A stretch of DNA of 64,000 nucleotides from Cornus controversa (lineage: Eukaryota; Streptophyta; Magnoliopsida; Cornales; Cornaceae). Location: assembly GCA_026545225.1 (NCBI GenBank), contig CM048846.1, forward strand, positions 55,132,770 through 55,196,769. Direction: 5' to 3'. The number at the start of each line of letters is the position of its first letter. The stretch's first letter is position 1. Of this stretch, positions 1 to 10,056 are shown in pieces. The position numbers and the translations under genes were made by a program. Under the pieces are notes generated by a model that saw nothing but the letters and a program-made list of their open reading frames with translations, had not been told where the DNA came from and did not search any database.

Positions 1-859
1 GCGAGAATGATGGTTTTGAGACATGATTTTGGGAGAAGGCTTGAATTTTGATTTTTGAATGATGCCAATAGTTTTAGCACGCTAATTGAATGTTGTATGA
101 GTGAATTAGGTGGTTGAATGGACTTAGGATGCCAAAAAGAGGCAAATGTATAGCTACAGGATTTTCTCAAGGTGCACTAGTCTGGGAATTTTGATGCATC
201 GAAATATCCATCTTAATGCATCAAAACTTTCGATGCATCGAAATGACAAGTTCGATGCATCAAAAAATTTGCAAGGTATTTATAAACCAAAAGTCCCGAG
301 AGTGGTTTTTGGTTGATACTTGTTCGATACATCGAAATCACTATTCACAGCATGCTTTGAAACTTGCCCAAACTTCAATCGGGCATAATTTCTTCGTATT
401 AAATTAGAATTGAGCATGGTTTTTTTTAAAATTGAGTATTTTTGGATTATATATCCAATGGTGTAGGTCTCAGTTTTACCTTCTAATCACATGAAGTGTT
501 AAGTCCTGGAAATGAGTGATTCATAGGTGTGGATAAATGAAATTTCCACTAAGGTGATATGGTTTGATGTAGGGTCCACTGAGGTTGGATAACGGGGAAT
601 CATACACATCTATGTGCAAGAATAGAGTTAAGTTGTGGTGGTATTTGAGGGTAAAGATGATCTATTTGGGCATACTGGACAGAAGTCACCTTTTTTTCTC
701 CAAGAGTCAGAAATCGGGGCGTGACAGCATGATATCAAAGCTTGATATTAGGGTGAGATCGGTGTCAGAATAGTTCACATGGTTGAGTGAATGGGTTCAC
801 ACTCGGGATTCAGAAGCGACCTGGGGGAGTTTCGGCAGTCCAAATTTTAAGGCGTGACA
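1..859 (+). repeat. 3' portion of a Ty3/gypsy-type LTR, 5' part outside the window
   Basis: The segment ends in CGTGACA, the same terminus as the LTRs at 1932-4734 and 43027-45540. Its last 150 bp share with 4540-4625 the phrase 'ttcacatggttgagtgaa' and a following 'gttcacactc'. A second terminus-like CGTGACA ends at 726 and is followed by a primer-site-like GATATCAAAGC, so the terminal module is duplicated. No coding sequence is credible here: the short open frames carry no recognisable motif. The orientation is inferred from the terminus. The family is related to, but not the same as, the element that starts at 1932. Confidence 0.6.
191..335. repeat. Cluster of palindromic word TTTCGATGCATCGAAA
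   Basis: Five copies of a self-complementary word lie within 145 bp. The copy at 228-243 is a perfect 16-nt palindrome. The others (starting near 191, 213, 251 and 325) differ by one to three bases. Spacers between the copies are unrelated. The cluster lies inside the LTR portion at 1-859. Confidence 0.7.
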
Positions 860-1931
860 TACATAATAATACAATCTTTATCAACACAAAAGTGATAGCA
901 ACGTGGCTCTAATTTTGGGTGTTAACAATTGCTCCACCGATTTCAAATGTCTTATGGCTAATCCAACCAATAAGTTTTTTAAAATTTAAAATATACATTG
1001 GAAGAAAACTTTTCATAACCATGGCTGATTGAACTAACATTTGGAATGAAACAACAACAAAGGAACTTTAAAGCAATCAACAATGTCATTTATTTGGGAC
1101 CACCACTAAGATGATCTTTATTCCACATCAGCCATAGTAACTGGATTAATCATGATTCTTCCACAATTTATCATGGTGTCGGATACCTATAGACCAAAGA
1201 GGAACTTCATCATCATACTTTATCATGGCATGATTACAATCGGCCAAGATCATGTTATTGTGTAGTGTCATACTGGGCGATTGGACTACTGGAAGTACAA
1301 CATTATGCCAGTATACTTGAATTTTTTCAGCAATTGGCTAAGAAAGTTCATTCTTTAGCCGATATATGTCTTTGAGCAATTCTTTAATATAAGCATCAAT
1401 TAAGCTCTTCTTCATGGTGATCAATTCTAATACATCTTGTTGTGCCCGCAAACCAACTGGCCCCCCCTCCCCATGTGGACATGAAGATTCACCGACTGTT
1501 CCCTATATGTATTGCAATGGGGTGTGATCTTGGAGGTGCTAGGGCTTTGTGTGTGTTTGTATGGTGTCACAACCCTAACACTGAGTTGTGATGTGTTAGG
1601 TCACCAACGACTTGGAATAATAGACATAAATTGGTTAAGTGTTGGCCCTAAGGTGTTTGATTACCACGTGGTCTTCAAAAAATTAGATTAATGAATTTGA
1701 GGGTTTGGTTATATACGGGGAATGTGTTAGGCACCCCACAACATTCGTCCGAACACAGTTACCTATTATCTTTCACGTTACTTGCGAGGATTGGGAAATG
1801 TGGTACTTTAAAATACCTCATCAGATGTTACCTTAGAGACTAGATCAAACCAATGAGTGATGAAATCTAATTTCCTAATTGGTATGAATTTGACAAATCA
1901 TTTGATTTGAGAAAAGATGAGTGTTTTGATA
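860..1931. other. Region without a recognisable gene
   Basis: AT-rich sequence between two LTRs. I found no credible coding sequence on either strand. A minus-strand reading around 1330-1490 stays open for a short stretch but has stops on both sides and no recognised motif. The part from 1560 to 1900, with phrases such as 'gtgttaggcaccccac', looks like leader or LTR sequence of another old retroelement, but nothing more precise can be supported. Confidence 0.5.
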
Positions 1932-2311
1932 TGTAAGAACCGTGACCATTTTTGGTCGGTTTTCTTGTATTTTAATTTAATTGTTATATTAATATTTTAA
2001 ATGATTATATATGTGTTTTAAATGTAAAACACATATTCAGATAACTTATTTGAGGTTTGGAAAAATTTTCAGAGCGTTCGGCAAAATTTGACTTTTTCGG
2101 GTCCAGTCAACCCAAGGGTGCGGGCCTCAGGGGTCCATAACATCCAAAAGTGTCAGAATGACTTCAAATTTGGAGGATAGCTTAAATAAAATATTTTACG
2201 CACTACAGAATCAATTTCGTGTCAATCGGAGTTAAAAACTCCTAAAACGAGTTCGGGAAGGTTTTAGTGAAAAGTAATGGCATTGTTGTAATTATGTGTA
2301 AGTCATTTTTC

Positions 2312-2320
2312 TATAAATAG
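2312..2320 (+). promoter_or_regulatory. TATA box of the 5' LTR
   Basis: TATAAATAG sits about 380 bp into the LTR and is followed about 30 bp later by a CT-rich stretch that would hold the transcript start. The same box occurs at 15240-15248 in the partner LTR and at 39529-39537 (minus) in the related LTR. Confidence 0.7.
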
Positions 2321-3130
2321 CAAAGGAGAGCACCCAGATCTATTCTCTTCTTCTCTTAGCCGTAAACAACATTATATATATATATATACATATATAACAA
2401 CTTCTTCTTCTTCTCTTCTTCATCAATTTAGAGGGATTTCGGGTGAGAATTTGAGTTTGTCGAAGAAGGAAGAAACAATCTACGCGACGAGAGCTTGAGA
2501 TTGATCAGTCCAAATTCAATTTTGGAGAAAGTTAGTTTTCAAAAAAATTGGAGGAAATTCAATTGGAAGTTCTTTCAATTTGAGGTAGGGATGCCTAACC
2601 CATAAAATCTGGGATTTTTGTGAGTATATTAGTTGTATATGACAACCAATTGGTTATGTGGAGTAATTAGATATTTTTCAACGTCCAAGCTTGCTAATTA
2701 TACCATTAAATGTGCTATTAATGTTGGTTGATGTAATTGTATGTTTATAAATGACTTAGAGACATTTATAAGCATGTTGGAATTGATTTGTGAATTTATT
2801 TGGTGGATTAGTGTATAATTGTGAAGGTGATTCTTATGTGTTTGATTAATTGCTTTAGAAACATGTTTTAGTGAAAAACATGATTTAATTGTCAAATTTG
2901 TGAATTTGGTGAAATGTGAAGGATACATGGCTAAGTGAAATGTGGAGATGTGAAGCATGTTCATTGTAAACACATATGATACTTAAATGGGAAGTCGTAT
3001 AAATGTGATTCTTAAATGCCTCAATGATTGTAAATTATGAATGCACATTTGATAAAATTATGGGGTTCATCTTCATTAGCATGGTGAGGGAGGTGAGCTC
3101 AATGTGAACGGTGGAATCCATTCGGTAAAA

Positions 3131-3262
3131 CAGTGAGGTATTCTGGTAAAGGTAACCCTTGTGAGGTATTTCGGTTAAGGTACCCTCATGGATTGATGTG
3201 TAGTGAGGTATTCCAGTAAAGGTAACCCTCAAGAGGTATTCCGGTAAAGGTAACCCTCTATA
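3131..3262 (+). repeat. Tandem repeat with core 'gaggtattccggtaaagg'
   Basis: Four diverged units of about 25-55 bp, each reading GAGGTATT-C-GGTAAAGGTAACCCT with small changes. The same block is present in the partner LTR at about 16077-16205, so it belongs to the LTR and predates insertion. Confidence 0.75.
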
Positions 3263-3987
3263 GGTGGGATTGGTTATCCTCGGGGATTGGAGACCAATGG
3301 ATGTGTGGAGAGGATGAGGGAGTTGTGCATATTATGTTGCATTTTACCTTGTTTATGATATGGTTATATTTTGTACATAATTGCTTAACATGTTAAATGC
3401 AAACGTATGTTTATGTGGTATTCACGGAACTCATGGAACTATGTTTTAGACATTCCTACTGAGCGTGTGGTTGCTCATCCTATGAGTATTAACATTTGTC
3501 AGGAAATGAATAAGAGGTTGTTGAGTCTCCCTAATAGAGTATTTGTGTGGAGTGAATTTTGGTTTCTTTCAAGGACAAATTATTGCTTTATTTGAATGTA
3601 TGTCCGGGTTGTGGACTATATGCATGAAATGAACATGTAAAGACCATTTAAGTTCCGAGAACATATATTGTTTATGCTTTACAATTTTATACACTTAAAT
3701 ATGAATTTTGGTGTATGTGATTCATGACTTATGATTTTAAACATTATAAGTATGGTGTTGAACATGGAAAGTGATTGATGATGTGAATGATGGTTTTATA
3801 ATTCCATTAATATCCATTTAAGCATGTTTATGATTTAAGGGTTAATTATATGAGATGTATGAGGTTTCGACATTCTATTTATGATTGGGATGTGATTAGA
3901 TGGGTTTTGTGTTTCGAAAATGTATATGTATGAGGTTTGGTGTAAGTTTCGAGCAAAATATGCTAAAAAGATGTTTCAAGTGAAATC

Positions 3988-4356
3988 AGTCGACTGACTC
4001 TCTTATATAAGTCGACTAATTTAAACATTGTGTTTTTGAGCTTTCTAGAGGGGCAAATTAGTCGACTGACTCCTTTAAATAAGTCGACTAATATAAATTT
4101 TCAATTAGTCGATTGACTCCTTTAAATAAGTCGACTGATAGAGGTTTTCAACCAGTCGACTGCTCCTTTTAATAAGTCGACTGATAAAGATTTTGAACTA
4201 GTCGACTGCTCTTTTAAATAAGTCGACTGATATAGATTTTTAAATATGTGGAAGTAGTCGACTAACTCTTTTGAATAAGTTGACTATTTTGGGCAGAGTG
4301 TTTTTGAACTTTCTAGAGCGACAAATTTGTCGACTGTTTCTTTCGATAAGTCAACT
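3988..4356. repeat. Cluster of palindromic word AGTCGACT (about 14 copies)
   Basis: AGTCGACT or a one-base variant starts near 3988, 4010, 4059, 4082, 4106, 4128, 4153, 4175, 4200, 4221, 4256, 4277, 4328 and 4349. The copies come in pairs about 22 bp apart, joined by a spacer like GACTCCTTTAAATA. The partner LTR is truncated before this point, so conservation cannot be tested here. Confidence 0.85.
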
Positions 4357-4737
4357 GATAGAGATTTCAATTACTTCTTTTAAATAGGCATAACTTTGTC
4401 GTTTCAAACCCGATTTAAGTTATTCTTTTTTTGAAATCGAGTAATTTTGAATCCTCTTTCCATTGGCATTAGTTAATATTATGTTGCACACACACATGAG
4501 TGTGTTCGTGATTAAGCTTCTGCTGTAATTATGAATTAAGATGGTTCATATGGTTGAGTGAACGAGTTCACACTCAAAATTTGGGCTTAGACCGGGAGAG
4601 TCCTGGTGGTCTAAATTTTGGGGTGTGTTAGATTGGTATCAAAGCATGGTACCAGAGTGAGATTTTGGTCAAATGTGATGGTTTCTTACATAATCACCCT
4701 CAGTTTTTGGGGTATCAGAAATCAGGGCGTGACAGCT

Positions 4738-4750
4738 TGGTATCAGAGAT
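4738..4750 (+). other. Primer binding site, tRNA-iMet type
   Basis: TGGTATCAGAGAT lies three bases after the LTR terminus and matches the plant initiator-Met primer site TGGTATCAGAGC except near its end. A second similar site, TTGGTATCAAAGC, lies at 4633-4645 inside the LTR. Confidence 0.8.
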
Positions 4751-5152
4751 CTAGGTCGAAACCATCGGGGTGACGGGTAATGGATGGATCAAGTATAGTT
4801 TCATGATAGGTTAGAACATTGAGTTTGATAATCTAGAAATGCATGTGGATATGACACAGTTGATATGAGAACTTATGTGCATGTGAAATGTGCTTACATG
4901 ATAACATGATGAGTGCTTATGTGATAACATGTGATGTATGTTATATGTTGAAATGAAAATGTGCTACGTGATAACATGTGATACGTGTTAACTTGAGAAC
5001 ATGTTGGGTGATTAAATATGTTTTGTAAAGCATGTTTATATGCTACGTGTACAAATGATAACACGTGCTTATGTTGTGAAGTGGTTTGATCATGTTGAAT
5101 ACTAACATGTGATGACTTGTTATGTTAAATTATATCTTGAATTGATAGAAAT

Positions 5153-6147
5153 ATGCTACCTAGACATCGTGGAGGAGGAGTTGGGGGCGGAGTCCCTAAG
5201 GGAGATCTTTTGGTTGCTAACATGACTGTGGTACTTCGCGATTTTGTTAGGATAATCACTAATGAGGTGCAGTAACCAGTAGAAAATGAGGCTGAAAGGA
5301 GGTTCAAATTCATCACTCGATTTAAGAAGTTGATGCCTCCTAGATTTGAGATGTTCAGATCCGCTAATAGCGGATAATTGGTTGGAGCAAGTAGAGAAAC
5401 ACTTGAAGATGATTTCTACACCCAATGATGGCATAAAAGTCATTCTTGCCACATACTTGTTTTTGGGTGGAGCTAAATTTTGGTGGAAATCGGCGAGCGA
5501 CCGATGTGATGTTGAGACGATGCCTTGAGAAGAGTTCAAAACTTTATTCTTTAAACATTACTTTCCTAAACCAAAGAGGAAAGCCTTGAGGAAGGAGTTT
5601 GAGGAACTTGTTCATGACTGTGATCGAGTATGAAAATAAGTTCATTTCTCTTTCACGCTTCACACTCGAAGTGATGACAGATGAGGAAGAGAAGACATGG
5701 AGTTTCATTTATGGCCTTCATCATTTGGTGAGGTCATATGTGTCAATTCTGGGATTGAAAGTATATGCCGAGGCGGTAGAGAAGGCCTTGATGACAGAAG
5801 CTGAAGTGAAAGATAAGCAAGAGAAGAGAGAGGCATTGAGGCAAATGAAGGCTTTGACAGTGGCTTCGGAGGGACATGTAAGGAAGAAATTCAAGGGTGG
5901 TCCTTCTCATTCAGTGGGTTCAGTGGGACAGCCTATGGCACGTTCTACACCTACTATTTCGTTGCCTTTGACATCTGCTAGACCAGAGAGGGTGTGCTAC
6001 TAGTGTAAGCAATCGGGACACATCAAGATAAATTGTCCTATGCTACAGCCTAGCACAGTGACATGTTTTGGTTGTGGACAAGAGGGGCACATGAGGAGAG
6101 AGTGCCTACAGCAGAGTGGGTATGCTAGGAGTGGACAGAGTGCTTAG
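5153..6147 (+). pseudogene. gag: gag of the Ty3 element, broken
   Basis: The reading starts at the ATG at 5153 (MLPRHRGGG), loses frame within 250 bp and resumes through 5346-5528 and 5599-6147. The middle part has the retrotransposon gag signature (an ADNWLEQ-like helix, then FWW and the TVIEYENKFISLSRF motif). Two CCHC zinc knuckles follow near 5995-6040 and 6062-6105. The first has a TAG in place of its third residue, the second (CFGCGQEGHMRREC) is intact. Gag would form the particle and bind the element RNA. Several stops and at least two frameshifts make it inactive. Confidence 0.88.
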
Positions 6148-6228
6148 CAGAGGAGGCTCAGACCGTGACTGCATAGTCGATCCATAGAGCTATGCCTCCA
6201 CCACAACCTTACACAGAGTACGAGACCA

Positions 6229-8006
6229 GTGAGGGGATTTGCCCCTAGTGCATCCACACAACAGTCAAGTGTTCAGGCTGTTGGAGCACTGGATCAGAGG
6301 GCACATGGCAGGGTTTATGCAGTGACACCTGTAGACACCTCAGTAGGACCCTTAGTGGTTAGAGGTATATTTCTGGTATATAGTTCTTGGGCACTTATAT
6401 TGATTGATTCTGGTGCATCTTATTCATCTATTGCTACATCATTTGCACAGGTACTGGGGTTAGAGACTTGTCCATTGGGTAGAGCTATTTGTGTTCATAC
6501 GCTAGTGGATGGTACATTGATTCTTGATAGAGTGTGCCAGGGATGTGCTATTGAGATAGCCGGGTGGACACTTGAGTTTGATTTCATTTTCCTTGATATG
6601 AGTAGTTTCGATATCATTCTAGGGATGGATTGGTTATCAGGGTTTTGTACTACTATTGACTGTTTTAGAGGGAGAGTGACGATTTGTACACCCAAGGGCG
6701 ATTGCTTTTGTTTTGTCGGAGATCGGAGTGACTCCTATACTTCACCATGTTATGGCATTAGCAATCGAGAGTGACACAGTTTTATCTTGGCTAGCCTTTT
6801 GGCCGAGGGAGAGGAGATTTCGAGAGAGGTATACCCAGCAGTGGTGTGTGAATACCTAGATGTATTTCTAGAAGATTTAACGGACTTACCTCTTAAGAGA
6901 GAGGTAGAGTTTGGGATTGATCTTATACCTGGTACGATGCCTATTTTTATGGCACCATATCGGATGGCACTGGCAGAGTTGGTGAATTTAAAGCGTCAAT
7001 TGGATGATTTGAAAGCTAAAGGCTTTATTAGATCGAGTGCATCGCCATAGGGAACACCGATGTTATTTTCCAAGAAGAAAGATGGTGCTTTAAGATTGTG
7101 CATTGATTATCAAAAGTTGAATCACGTGATAATCAAGCATAAGTAATTATTGCCGAGGATAGACGACCTATTTGATCAATTGAAGGGAGCTCACTACTTC
7201 TCAAAAATTGATTTAAGGTCGGGGTTATTACCAATTGAGGGTGAAGGATGAGAATATCCATAAAATAGCTTTTCGTATGTGGTATGAACATTATAAGTTC
7301 CTTGTAATACCATTCGGTTTAACCAATACACCAGTGACATTCATGGACTTAATGAACCGTGTGTTCCATGAGTACCTTGATACTTTTGTGGTAGTATTTG
7401 TGGATGATATACTTGTGTACTCATCTTCGGAGAAGGAGCATGAGTTACACTTGAGGACAGTTTTACATATCCTTAGAGAGCACCGATTGTATGCCAAGTA
7501 TAAAAAGTGCGAGTTTTGGCTCTAAGAGGTGAAATTCCTTGGACATGTTGTTTCTGGAGGTAGAGTTACAGTTGATCCATCTAAGATTGAGGTTGTGATG
7601 AGTTGGGAGAGTCCGAAGAATGTTTTTGAGATTTGGAGTTTCTTCGGTTTAGCGGGCTACTATAGAAGGTTTGTTAAAGACTTCTCTAGTATTGCAGCAC
7701 TGATGACACAACTTATTCGTAAAGGTGTGAAGTTTGTGTGGAACGAAGCATGTGAGTTAGCCTTTCGTGAATTAAAAAAACGGTTAACTACAACTCTTAT
7801 TTTGGTGGTACCCGAGCGTGGCTTGGGATATGTGATCTATTGTGATGCTTCGAGAAGCAAACTAGGTTATGTGTTGATGTAATGTGACGGGGTTGTTGCT
7901 TATGGGTCTAGATAATTAAAGACTCACGAGCATAACTATCCTACCGATGACCTAGAGCTAGCAGCGGTGGTCTTTTCTTTGAAAGGGTGGAGACACTACT
8001 TGTATG
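6229..8006 (+). pseudogene. pol: pol of the Ty3 element, first part: protease, RT, start of RNase H
   Basis: The aspartic protease active site LIDSGAS is at about 6400-6420. Reverse transcriptase runs from about 6790, with the [17 protein letters not shown] block near 7070-7120 and the catalytic [10 protein letters not shown] near 7393-7422. RNase H begins with the VIYCDAS motif near 7832. Stops occur at about 6775, 7048, 7144, 7522, 7880 and 7912, and there is a frameshift near 7225, so this is a fossil. The frame breaks off after RHYLY at 8006, where a hAT element is inserted. The remainder follows at 13197. Confidence 0.9.
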
Positions 8007-8394
8007 TAGGGATGGCAATTTGCCCCGCCCCACCCCGATAAATACCCGTTTATAAAACCGTTTAGTTAAATGGGGTGGGGATGGGTTTGAAGGTGAATAA
8101 CCCGCGCGGGGGCGGGGCGGGTACGGGGTAAGGCTATAACCCGACGATTACCCGCCCCGCCCCACCCCATTTAGTTATACACATTTATATTTATATATTT
8201 ATATATATATATATAAATATTATATATATCATATATAAAGAAAGTTTGCCCTAAATCAAACTGAGATAGCACAGCACAGAGCATTGCCGCTTGCCCTAAA
8301 TCTGCTAGGGATTATCACAGTCTCACATAGCATCGCTGCTTGCCGCTGGCCCCCCAGTCCCCACTCCGCTGCTGATCGTCGTCGACCTCCAACA

Positions 8395-8772
8395 TCCAAG
8401 GGATCGGCTTCATCTCCATAATCGGTAAGAACTCTTTCTCTCTCTATTCGATTCTCTCTCTCACACTGATGCACACATATGATCTTTATATGTACTGTGT
8501 ACAGATCAGACCCTACTCGGCTACTCCGCCATTGATCGCCGACGACCTCAGACACCCCAAAGATCGGCTTCATCCGGTAAGAAATCTTTCTCTCTCTGTT
8601 CGATTCTCTCTCTATTTGATTCTCTCTCTCACACTGATGCACACATATGATCTTTATATGTACTGTGTACAGATCGAACCTTACTCGGCTACTCCGCCAC
8701 TGATCGCCGGTGACCTCAGACACCCCAAAGATCGGTTTCATCCGGTAAGAAATCTTTCTCTCTCTGTTCGAT
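8395..8772 (+). repeat. Tandemly repeated leader unit of the hAT element
   Basis: A unit of about 170 bp occurs twice nearly identically (8466-8635 and 8636-8772), with a partial third upstream (8395-8465). Each unit has a TGTGTACAG that could be a 3' splice site, about 70 bp of GC-richer sequence with ACCTCAGACACCCCAAAGAT, then CCGGTAAGAA that could be a 5' splice site, and a CT-rich tract. It lies upstream of the transposase. The open frames across it are by-products of the repeat and are not called as genes. Confidence 0.75.
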
Positions 8773-10056
8773 CTAAATTTATAAATTGAAATCTCAACTT
8801 GAAATCTCAACTTGGAGGCATTGAATATATCAGTAATTTATAATTTTGGTGAGCTAAACAGTTGTAAGATTATATGTTTCAATTTCTTTTCTTCGTCTTT
8901 TCAACCAAATAAAAAGGTAGGTAAGATTCTTTCTAATGCAAGATATAAAGAAAAAGAATTCAAGGATGTAATTCTTTTGACATTTCAACATAGGCAATGC
9001 AGCAATGCAACTTTTTTGACATCATTCTTCTTGCTTGTTGCAATTCAAGCAACAACACCCAAAAGCTCTCCGCCCCCTAAAAAGCCATCTGTCGTGAAAA
9101 AGTGGTGTTTCTCTACCACTATTAATCTTTTAATTTTTTTTATGGAACGTTTCTTCTGATGATCCAACTTGCAAGAAGTATTCTTTGTCTAATCTTGTCT
9201 AGCCACTCACATTTAACACAACTACACATATCTTCTTCAAATGGCTTTGCACCTCTGCTGAAAATCAATTATTCTGGGCTCGCTTAGGTCCCCAGGCATA
9301 TTAACTTAGAAAAAAATGTTTCTTAACTACTCTAACAGAACTGTGGTTGGGAGTGTTGAAGTTCCAAATGTGATATTGAGAAATATATTTATAAGAACAG
9401 AAAAAAGAAAAAAATTGATGTTTTTATGAAATGCATTTCTATCTGGTTGCTAGAAGACTTTGCCTCCTGTTATAGAGAAATCTTGTCAATATTGTTATTT
9501 TTATTAAATGAACCTGTGCATCAACCATGAGGTCCATGAGAGTGTTTAAAGCTTCAAATTATGATAATGATGATTGATGAGTAGTATTAACTTACCTTTT
9601 TCCTCTTGTTCCTTTTGTTTTGTTCTCCAAGTAAAATTTGATTTTGAATTGAAATAGCATATTTAGTTGCTTTAATACTCTCTCCCTGTTTAGTTGAGGC
9701 TTTTGATAGTTGCAAGTCACCAAAGGCTTGGATCAACTTCTTCTTACATATGATACAACTCTTCCTAGTTCTCTTCAATCCTTAATTAATTAACCAAGGA
9801 AAAAAAAAATTAATTACAAGAAACAAATTGATGATAAACCAAATTTAGAAATTTGATCAAATCATGTTGATCTATATATCATATGTATGTTTGCAAAAAG
9901 ACTGTACACACAACCTTTGTGTTTTTTTGTGATTGCATAAAGTCTCCTTCTAGTCCAGTTTTTATATACCTCTAATATAAATTTTTTGTCGGTGAAGGTG
10001 ATATTTTTAATTGAAATTTCAATGCTTGTTTCTATGCCAGCTTGGTAAATTGGAAG

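Larger units (their letters stand above)
1932..4734 (+). repeat. 5' LTR of the Ty3 element (2803 bp)
   Basis: It starts TGTAAGAACCGTGACC and ends CGTGACA, directly before the primer site. The first 1.9 kb align to 14869-16784, the truncated 3' LTR. It contains a TATA box (2312-2320), an (AT)n run (about 2372-2395), a tandem 'gaggtattccggtaaagg' block (3131-3262) and the AGTCGACT palindrome cluster (3988-4356). Confidence 0.9.

Noticed and set aside
2698-2973. Minus-strand frame of 91 codons, also seen at 15679-15906
   Set aside because: It recurs only because both positions are copies of the same LTR. The two copies differ in length and content without sign of selection.
191-4356. CRISPR array reading of the repeated short words with spacers
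   Set aside because: The repeats are 8-16 nt palindromes with variable spacing inside plant LTRs, with no cas genes. A CRISPR is not plausible.
8256-8810. Minus-strand frame of 184 codons with repeated segments
   Set aside because: It is the mirror of the tandem leader repeat of the hAT element. The repeat keeps several frames open at once.
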